From NCBI GenBank assembly GCA_027064745.1, contig JAMOPD010000409.1, positions 1 to 5,348 on the forward strand: 5,348 nucleotides of DNA. Direction: 5' to 3'. Of the stretch, positions 1 to 4,026 are shown piece after piece. The position numbers and the translations under genes are program-made. Numbering within the stretch: the stretch's first letter is position 1; every line of letters begins with the position of its first letter. Under the pieces are notes generated by a model that worked only from the letters and a program-made list of their open reading frames with translations, did not search any database and was not told the origin of the DNA. Source of the stretch: Thermococcaceae archaeon. Lineage in GTDB: Archaea; Methanobacteriota_B; Thermococci; Thermococcales; Thermococcaceae.

Positions 1-629
1 GTCTTATCGCTTAGAGCACTCTCAAGGGCTTCTAAATCAACCATTCCTTGCTCGTTTGAAGGTATCTCAACAACTTTGAATCCTGCCATAGCGGCTGAGG
101 CTGGGTTCGTTCCGTGCGCCGAATCAGGAACGAGTATCTCTGTTCTCTTTGTGTCTCCTTTATCAAGGTGATACGCTCTAATTATCATAACTCCAGTGAA
201 TTCACCATTCGCTCCAGCAGCAGGTTGTAGTGTGAAGCGATCCATACCCGTAATCTCCTTGAGCCACTGTTCCAGCTCCCATATAATCTGAAGGGCTCCT
301 TGAACTGTCTTCTCGTCTTGATACGGGTGAATGAAGGCAACTTTTGGATGTCCAGCTATCTCCTCGTTTATCTTTGGATTATACTTCATCGTACATGAGC
401 CGAGGGGATAAATTCCGCTGTCGACGCCATAATTCATTTCACTTAGATGAGTGTAGTGTTTCACAACCTCAGGCTCGCTTAACTCCGGAAGGTTGAGCTC
501 TTTTCTCGCAAGTTCTTCAGGGATTTTAACATTAATGTCTTCAATCGGCTTTGGCATTGTGTAGCCTACCCTTCCAGGTTTGGAGAGCTCGAATATAAGC
601 GGTTCATCCCATTTAGCTTGTCTGTACAT
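1..629 (-). CDS. gcvPB: Glycine dehydrogenase (decarboxylating) subunit 2, C-terminal part outside window
   Basis: This is the first 209 residues of the PLP-binding subunit of the glycine cleavage system P-protein. With GcvPA it decarboxylates glycine and passes the aminomethyl group to the lipoyl arm of GcvH, in the cytoplasm. My translation from the ATG at 629-627 starts [20 protein letters not shown]. It contains the family blocks [10 protein letters not shown] (residues 77-86 approx.), [12 protein letters not shown] (135-146) and [16 protein letters not shown] (169-184). The PLP-binding lysine lies in the family's C-terminal part, beyond the left edge, so it cannot be checked here. The frame is open to base 1 with no stop. 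The start is fixed by a strong AGGTGGTGG ribosome site just upstream. The gene follows gcvPA by only 10 bases on the same strand, so the two are almost certainly co-transcribed and translated in step. No frameshift or motif loss is visible. The assignment is very secure. Confidence 0.96.
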   Translation of the reverse strand, partial: MYRQAKWDEPLIFELSKPGRVGYTMPKPIEDINVKIPEELARKELNLPELSEPEVVKHYTHLSEMNYGVDSGIYPLGSCTMKYNPKINEEIAGHPKVAFIHPYQDEKTVQGALQIIWELEQWLKEITGMDRFTLQPAAGANGEFTGVMIIRAYHLDKGDTKRTEILVPDSAHGTNPASAAMAGFKVVEIPSNEQGMVDLEALESALSDK

Positions 630-631
630 TT

Positions 632-640
632 CCACCACCT
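632..640 (-). promoter_or_regulatory. Ribosome binding site of gcvPB overlapping the gcvPA stop
   Basis: Read on the minus strand the junction is TGA-GGTGGTGGAA-ATG. The first base of the binding site AGGTGGTGG is the last base of the gcvPA TGA stop codon. It complements the archaeal 16S 3' end (ATCACCTCC type) and decides the ATG at 629 as the gcvPB start. A ribosome terminating on gcvPA would cover this site, which fits translational coupling of the two subunits. Confidence 0.85.
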
Positions 641-1995
641 CACAGCTCCGCCTCATTTATTATCTCCCTTAATGCTGATATCAGTTCATCAATCCACTCT
701 CTCTTCGTTGTTTCAGTTACTGCAAACAAAGCACTCTCTCCAAGCTCTGGGAAGTATTGTCCAATGTAGTATCCTCCGTGAATGTTCTTCTCTAAGAGGC
801 GCTCGTGGATTACATCGTAGGGAATTTCAAAGCCAACAAGTACGTCCTTGAAGTTTATACCATCAAATGGAATCTTTCCAACTTCACTCATACGCTTCTT
901 GAAATAAGCAGTGTTCTTGAGTATGACCTCACCAAGCTCCCTGAGACCTCTCGGCCCAAGGGTGGCTATGTGGATTGCGGCCGCAACTGCAGTAAGGGCT
1001 TCATTTGAACAGATGTTTGATGTGGCCTTTGCCCTCCTTATGTGCTGTTCCCTCGTCTGTAGTGCCATGACAAAGGCTCTCTTGCCTTCTTTATCCTTTG
1101 TCATGCCTATTATCCTGCCTGGCATCTGTCTGATAAGTTTCTTGTCGTTTCTAACAGCAAAGAAGCCCGCCCTCGGTCCTCCAAAGTTCATTGGATTTCC
1201 AAAGAAAGCCGCTTCTCCAATTACTATATCCGCACCGTAGTTCCCTGGAGCTTCCAGTATTCCCAAGCTGGTGGGATCTGTACCTACAACGAATAAGGCC
1301 TTTGCATCGTGAGCTATTTCCCCAATAGCCCTGACCTGCTCTTCAATCAAGCCAAAGAAGTTGGGCATTTCCACATAAACACCTGCCGCACCTTCAACGC
1401 TTTCCTTCAGCTTTTCAATGTCCATCTGCCCGTTTTCATTCCAAGGGATGTACTCTATTTCAACACCCGCTCCTTCAACATAGGTCTCCAGCGTCCTCTT
1501 CTTCTCAGGACTAAGAGCTTTCGGGACTATGAACTTATTTTTTCTTGTAAATCTCGCCGTCATTCTAGCAGCCTCTCCAAGGGCACTCCCCCAGTCGTAC
1601 ATTGAACTATTGACTATTTCCAGCCCAACCAATTCTCCTATAAGACTCTGATATTCAAAGAGGGCCTGAAGCATTCCCTGGCTTATCTCCGGCTGATATG
1701 GGGTGTAAGCTGTCAGAAATTCACTCCTCTCTATGAGGTATTTGACGTGGGCTGGGATGTAGTGGAAGTAAGTTCCTGCACCCAGAAATGTCGGCATCTC
1801 TAAAACGGATTTATTCTTTTCCAGAATTCTGTTCATCTCAAGGAAAACTTCATATTCACTTTTTCCTGAAGGAAGATTAAACTCCTTCAAAACACCTTCT
1901 GGGACATCAGAAAAGAGTTCTTTGGTTGAACTGAAGCCAATCTCTCTAAGCATTTCCTCTTTATGTGCCGAATTTGGGATATAGTGGTTTCCCAT
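640..1995 (-). CDS. gcvPA: Glycine dehydrogenase (decarboxylating) subunit 1
   Basis: This is the N-terminal-half subunit of the two-subunit P-protein found in archaea and some bacteria. It forms an (alpha-beta)2 enzyme with GcvPB that decarboxylates glycine in the glycine cleavage system. With the chosen start it has 451 residues, normal for the family. Family blocks seen are NSAHKEEML (8-16), [12 protein letters not shown] (70-81), [16 protein letters not shown] (95-110), [14 protein letters not shown] (267-280), [10 protein letters not shown] (292-301) and the hallmark [20 protein letters not shown] (312-331). The open frame extends upstream to a GTG at 2004 and an ATG at 2001 (residues MMP). 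The AAGGTGAT ribosome site overlaps those codons, so the ATG at 1995, giving [15 protein letters not shown], is the better start. It is the first gene of an operon with gcvPB 10 bases downstream, with its own TATA-like promoter about 45 bases upstream. The gene is intact. Confidence 0.97.
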   Translation of the reverse strand: MGNHYIPNSAHKEEMLREIGFSSTKELFSDVPEGVLKEFNLPSGKSEYEVFLEMNRILEKNKSVLEMPTFLGAGTYFHYIPAHVKYLIERSEFLTAYTPYQPEISQGMLQALFEYQSLIGELVGLEIVNSSMYDWGSALGEAARMTARFTRKNKFIVPKALSPEKKRTLETYVEGAGVEIEYIPWNENGQMDIEKLKESVEGAAGVYVEMPNFFGLIEEQVRAIGEIAHDAKALFVVGTDPTSLGILEAPGNYGADIVIGEAAFFGNPMNFGGPRAGFFAVRNDKKLIRQMPGRIIGMTKDKEGKRAFVMALQTREQHIRRAKATSNICSNEALTAVAAAIHIATLGPRGLRELGEVILKNTAYFKKRMSEVGKIPFDGINFKDVLVGFEIPYDVIHERLLEKNIHGGYYIGQYFPELGESALFAVTETTKREWIDELISALREIINEAEL

Positions 1996-1999
1996 GGGC

Positions 2000-2007
2000 A
2001 TCACCTT
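2000..2007 (-). promoter_or_regulatory. Ribosome binding site deciding the gcvPA start
   Basis: AAGGTGAT on the minus strand is a near-complete match to the complement of the archaeal 16S 3' end. It overlaps the upstream in-frame GTG (2004-2002) and ATG (2001-1999), so these are unlikely initiators. Four bases after it comes the ATG at 1995-1993, which matches the expected family N-terminus. Confidence 0.75.
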
Positions 2008-2036
2008 CAGAATTTACATCTAATTCTTTGCACTCC

Positions 2037-2053
2037 AATAAATATATGCTTTG
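2037..2053 (-). promoter_or_regulatory. Probable BRE/TATA promoter of the gcvPA-gcvPB operon
   Basis: On the minus strand CAAAGC is followed by ATATATTTATT, a good archaeal BRE plus TATA-box arrangement. Transcription would be expected about 25 bases downstream, near 2014-2018. That gives a leader of roughly 20 bases that just includes the ribosome site. The spacing supports the call; the start site itself is inferred. Confidence 0.6.
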
Positions 2054-2097
2054 TGGATGGTATGTTTTGAATGTAAAATTTTGTTTAACAGTTGCAG

Positions 2098-2105
2098 GAA
2101 CTCGC
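2098..2105. repeat. Left 8-bp target-site duplication of element copy 1
   Basis: GAACTCGC lies directly before the mobile element, and GAACTCAC (2165-2172) lies directly after it: 7 of 8 bases match. This is read as a slightly decayed target-site duplication. The sequence is unrelated to the duplication around copy 2. Confidence 0.65.
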
Positions 2106-2164
2106 CATACTGTCGGGATAACCGGTGGGAGCGCCTGGCGGGCCCTCTAACTCCTGACAGTATC
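2106..2164. mobile_element. MITE-like 59-bp palindromic element, copy 1
   Basis: This is a short G+C-rich island in an A+T-rich intergenic region. Its ends are ATACTGTC (2107-2114) and GACAGTAT (2156-2163), an 8-bp perfect inverted repeat extended to 12 pairs by GGGA/TCCT with one G-U. Inside, GTGGGAG and CTCTAAC, then GCC and GGC, can also pair around the apical TGGCG, so almost the whole element folds into one imperfect hairpin with a 5' bulge. It is about 86% identical to copy 2 at 3234-3295, including a 16-base invariant core (2133-2148). It is flanked by an 8-bp direct repeat with one mismatch. It encodes no protein, so it would be non-autonomous and moved by a transposase in trans. The 8-bp duplication and the ACTGT in the ends resemble IS6-family elements; that parentage is inferred. 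A structured RNA gene is the main alternative. Confidence 0.72.
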
Positions 2165-2172
2165 GAACTCAC
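2165..2172. repeat. Right 8-bp target-site duplication of element copy 1
   Basis: GAACTCAC directly follows the terminal GACAGTATC of the element and repeats the left flank GAACTCGC with one transition. Removing the element and one repeat would restore a plausible empty site just upstream of the HAD gene promoter. Confidence 0.65.
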
Positions 2173-2175
2173 AAC

Positions 2176-2190
2176 GGAAAAGCTTAAAGC
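2176..2190 (+). promoter_or_regulatory. Possible BRE/TATA promoter of the HAD hydrolase gene
   Basis: GGAAAA followed by GCTTAAAGC resembles a BRE plus a weak TATA box. The predicted start is near 2210, giving a leader of under 20 bases that includes the GGTGG ribosome site (2216-2220). The mobile element ends only 12 bases upstream, so it sits at the upstream edge of this promoter. The TATA match is imperfect. Confidence 0.4.
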
Positions 2191-2227
2191 TAAAACCTTT
2201 TCTCTTTCTCTAATAGGTGGGAGTTAG

Positions 2228-2914
2228 ATGATCATAGGCTTTGATTTTGATGGCACATTGGTAGACAGTTATTCCATGATCGAAGAAGCCTTTAAACGGG
2301 CTCTGGAAAAGCACTACAGTTGGTTACCATTTAAAAGCTTCTGGGCAAAGCTTTTCACTAAAATAGAGCTCCATTTTGAGAAACCAAAATACGGAAGGCA
2401 CAATAGCAAGGTAAAGTCCCCTTTTTTCTTAAGGACGAAATTTGCCAGAACATGGTTTGAAGAGAGAGCAAAAATGACAGAAATTTTAGATAATGCAGAT
2501 GAACTCATAAAAAAGCTCAAGGAAGACGGTCACACCGTGATATCCTTCTCAGCTGAGGACTTTATTGAAGGTATGAAAGAGAAAAGACTGAGAATTGTTG
2601 GTCTTTATAATCTCTTTGATGATGTCATCATCTTTGGAAAGGATATAACATTATGTGAGGCGTTTCAGCTCCTGAGAGAGAGGTATGGAGATGAGATTTT
2701 TGTATGGGTCGATGACAAGCCATGGCGTTTTATAGGAAGAGGAGATGAAAATACCGAATTTGTCTGGTATTATTTTCCACCCACAGCTAAATTCGTGGAA
2801 GAAAAAAGAGAACTTCTGGCTGCAATTCCACATCTTCATGTGATACGGGATTTGTGGAGCATTCTGGATGTTATAGACCAGATCAAGCGAGAGAGGGCAT
2901 CAATCTCCACTTAA
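2228..2914 (+). CDS. HAD-superfamily hydrolase (probable phosphatase)
   Basis: This 228-residue protein has the HAD fold signature. Motif I is FDFDGTLVDS (5-14), with Asp6 as predicted nucleophile and Asp8 as general acid/base. A helical stretch of about 75 residues (15-90) could be a C1-type cap. Motif II is the Ser in VISFSAED (104-111), Lys138 in FGKD is a candidate motif III lysine, and Asp162-Asp163 in VWVDDKPW are the motif IV metal ligands. The layout fits the subfamily I phosphatases that hydrolyse small phosphorylated metabolites in the cytoplasm; the substrate cannot be read from sequence. Motif II is followed by Ala-Glu-Asp and is not a textbook match. The start is supported by GGTGG seven bases upstream. 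It is transcribed away from gcvPA and ends overlapping the convergent small gene by 15 bp. No link to glycine metabolism is evident. HAD membership is secure; phosphatase activity is inferred. Confidence 0.88.
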   Translation: MIIGFDFDGTLVDSYSMIEEAFKRALEKHYSWLPFKSFWAKLFTKIELHFEKPKYGRHNSKVKSPFFLRTKFARTWFEERAKMTEILDNADELIKKLKEDGHTVISFSAEDFIEGMKEKRLRIVGLYNLFDDVIIFGKDITLCEAFQLLRERYGDEIFVWVDDKPWRFIGRGDENTEFVWYYFPPTAKFVEEKRELLAAIPHLHVIRDLWSILDVIDQIKRERASIST

Positions 2915-3178
2915 ATATTCCAGAGTGTCCTCGATGAATTCATCAAAATCGTTTTTACATACTTCTTCAAGCCTGAGCTCAAATTTTTGATTTAGATGCC
3001 ATCTTATAGTAATTTCGCCTCTATTAGTTTCAACTATAATCAATCCAAATAGAGTATCCCCCATCCACTGATGCTTAGAAAAGTTTATTTCGAATCCTCT
3101 CTGATCTAATTCTTTCAAAACCTGTTCATATGTTTCATTAGGACCAAGATTACTTTTCACAAATCCAATGAATTTCAT
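2900..3178 (-). CDS. Hypothetical protein, 92 residues
   Basis: I do not recognise this protein. It is small, soluble and acidic toward its C-terminus, with no signal peptide, membrane segment or Cys/His metal motif (the only Cys is at 74). The residue pattern suggests a helix (about 15-28), two or three beta strands (30-36, 43-50, 54-61) and a C-terminal helix (67-89), so a compact alpha/beta fold is likely. The reading frame is complete and uses ordinary hydrophobic/charged alternation, which argues that it is a real gene; the opposite strand has no competing long frame. No clear Shine-Dalgarno site precedes the ATG at 3178, and a TATA-like stretch centred about 28 bases upstream suggests a leaderless or very short-leader mRNA. 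It converges on the HAD gene (15-bp overlap) and diverges from the phosphoesterase. It is more A+T-rich than the gcv genes. Confidence 0.72.
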   Translation of the reverse strand: MKFIGFVKSNLGPNETYEQVLKELDQRGFEINFSKHQWMGDTLFGLIIVETNRGEITIRWHLNQKFELRLEEVCKNDFDEFIEDTLEYLSGD

Positions 3179-3200
3179 GTTTTCACTACTTTAATTTTAA

Positions 3201-3214
3201 GTTAAAATTTAAAA
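3201..3214 (-). promoter_or_regulatory. Possible TATA box of the 92-residue protein gene
   Basis: The minus strand reads TTTTAAATTTTAAC, centred about 28 bases from the ATG at 3178. That is the distance expected for a leaderless or near-leaderless archaeal transcript, and it agrees with the lack of a ribosome site. The surroundings are A+T-rich throughout, so the call is weak. Confidence 0.35.
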
Positions 3215-3225
3215 CTTTTTTGGTT

Positions 3226-3233
3226 TGTTTAAC
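3226..3233. repeat. Left 8-bp target-site duplication of element copy 2
   Basis: TGTTTAAC lies directly before the element and is repeated exactly at 3296-3303 directly after it (8/8). The duplicated sequence differs from that around copy 1, as expected for independent insertions rather than a longer repeat. Confidence 0.78.
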
Positions 3234-3295
3234 CATACTGTCAGGATAACCTGTGAGAGTGCCTGGCGGGCCCTCTGACTTATCTCGACAGTATC
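3234..3295. mobile_element. MITE-like 62-bp palindromic element, copy 2
   Basis: This is the second copy of the element at 2106-2164, in the same orientation, with ends ATACTGTC (3235-3242) and GACAGTAT (3287-3294). It is flanked by a perfect 8-bp direct repeat, which marks its boundaries as C-ATACTGTC to GACAGTAT-C. It is three bases longer than copy 1. The extra bases fall in the right arm, where TTATC now pairs with GATAA of the left arm, so the hairpin is kept although the sequence changed. The invariant core GCCTGGCGGGCCCTCT is at 3261-3276. There is no coding capacity. It lies between the divergent 92-residue gene and the phosphoesterase, ending about 20 bases before the phosphoesterase TATA-like box. 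It is probably a non-autonomous transposable element; a structured RNA or promoter-proximal regulatory element remains possible. Confidence 0.78.
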
Positions 3296-3303
3296 TGTTT
3301 AAC
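3296..3303. repeat. Right 8-bp target-site duplication of element copy 2
   Basis: TGTTTAAC directly follows the terminal GACAGTATC and is identical to the left flank at 3226-3233. The full conservation suggests that this insertion is younger than copy 1, whose flanks differ at one base. Confidence 0.78.
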
Positions 3304-3312
3304 AAATGAGTT

Positions 3313-3325
3313 AGTTTTAAAAATT
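3313..3325 (+). promoter_or_regulatory. Possible TATA box of the phosphoesterase gene, leaderless transcript
   Basis: TTTTAAAAA at 3315-3323 is centred about 27 bases before the ATG at 3346. Transcription would therefore begin at or within a few bases of the start codon. No ribosome site is present between them, which supports a leaderless mRNA. The assignment rests on spacing and A+T content only. Confidence 0.45.
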
Positions 3326-3345
3326 TCTAAATTAAAATATCAAAC

Positions 3346-4026
3346 ATGAAAGCTGAATTTTTACCACAAAAAGCTCTTAAACTTGGAAGGGATTTAATAA
3401 TAGCTGATTTGCATCTGGGCTATGAGATAAGCATGACAAAAGAGGGAGTATACTTACCAAATATGTTCCATAGAACTGTTAACCTCCTAAAAATGCTCAT
3501 TGAGAAAGAAAAACCTAAGAGACTAATAATAAACGGTGATTTAAAGCATTCTTTTGTTCCTTTTAAGCAAGAAAAATTTGAACTTAAAACATTCTTTTCT
3601 GAGATTTCTCCTCTAGTAGGGGAGATAATACTTGTTAAAGGAAACCATGATGTAGGAATTCTCTGGACGAAAGAACTTGGCATAGAAATTGTTGATGAAA
3701 TCGAGCTTGGAGGATGGAAGATTGTGCATGGACATAAGTTAGTTGAAGGTGAGAAATTCATAATAGGGCATGAACATCCTGCAATAAGGCTGAGAGATGA
3801 GGTGGGAGCTTTGATTAAAGTTCCAGTGTTTTTGGCTGGGCGAAATTTGATAGTACTCCCTGCTTTTTCTCCTTGGGCATACGGAAATGATATCTTAAGG
3901 GAGATTGTCTCACCTTTTTTAAGGTATTTTGACGTCTCTGAATCGAAAGTTCTTGTGCCCTTAGATAGTGAGATTTTAGATTTTGGCAGTTTTGGGAAAT
4001 TGAGTAAGATGCTTGAAAGAGTTTGA
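3346..4026 (+). CDS. Metallophosphoesterase, SbcD-related archaeal family (COG1407/TIGR00024 type)
   Basis: This 226-residue protein carries the calcineurin-like dimetal phosphoesterase motifs in order: ADLHLG (20-25, Asp21 and His23), NGD (63-65), KGNHD (98-102), VHGH (127-130) and GHEHP (141-145). These residues bind two divalent metals and cleave phosphoester bonds. Length, the N-terminal pattern before ADLHLGYE and the C-terminal ILDFGSFGKL (210-219) match the archaeal SbcD-related family. That family is distinct from the longer Mre11/SbcD nucleases. A role in nucleic acid processing or repair is often supposed for it but is not shown by this sequence. All metal-ligand motifs are present, so it should be catalytically competent. 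The start has no Shine-Dalgarno site and probably belongs to a leaderless mRNA. Its last 51 bases overlap the convergent membrane-protein gene. Family assignment is firm; substrate is unknown. Confidence 0.92.
   Translation: MKAEFLPQKALKLGRDLIIADLHLGYEISMTKEGVYLPNMFHRTVNLLKMLIEKEKPKRLIINGDLKHSFVPFKQEKFELKTFFSEISPLVGEIILVKGNHDVGILWTKELGIEIVDEIELGGWKIVHGHKLVEGEKFIIGHEHPAIRLRDEVGALIKVPVFLAGRNLIVLPAFSPWAYGNDILREIVSPFLRYFDVSESKVLVPLDSEILDFGSFGKLSKMLERV

Noticed and set aside
618..1605. Plus-strand open frames opposite gcvPA and gcvPB
   Set aside because: They are antisense shadows of securely identified genes, with low-complexity or improbable protein sequence and no ribosome sites.
2072..2106. 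Dedicated promoter for an RNA starting at the element
   Set aside because: A TATA-like stretch about 26 bases before the element can be found on both strands and at both copies, simply because the surroundings are A+T-rich, so the match does not discriminate.
2106..2164. Glycine riboswitch or other leader regulator of gcvPA-gcvPB
   Set aside because: It lies upstream of the predicted gcv promoter rather than in the leader, has a single short hairpin unlike the glycine aptamer, and is repeated next to a gene unrelated to glycine.
2797..2806. T-run (minus strand) as terminator of the 92-residue gene, and T5 at 2952-2956 for the HAD gene
   Set aside because: Both runs are short and lie inside the opposing coding sequence, and similar runs are common here. 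Not enough to call terminators.
3234..3295. H/ACA or C/D box guide RNA, suggested by the GC-rich hairpin and GTGA/CTGA-like bases
   Set aside because: CTGA in copy 2 is CTAA in copy 1, no proper C box is present, and no ACA follows the basal stem at the required place. The 8-bp flanking duplications favour a transposable element.
2106..3295. CRISPR repeats
   Set aside because: Only two copies, more than 1 kb apart, imperfect, with genes between them rather than uniform spacers.
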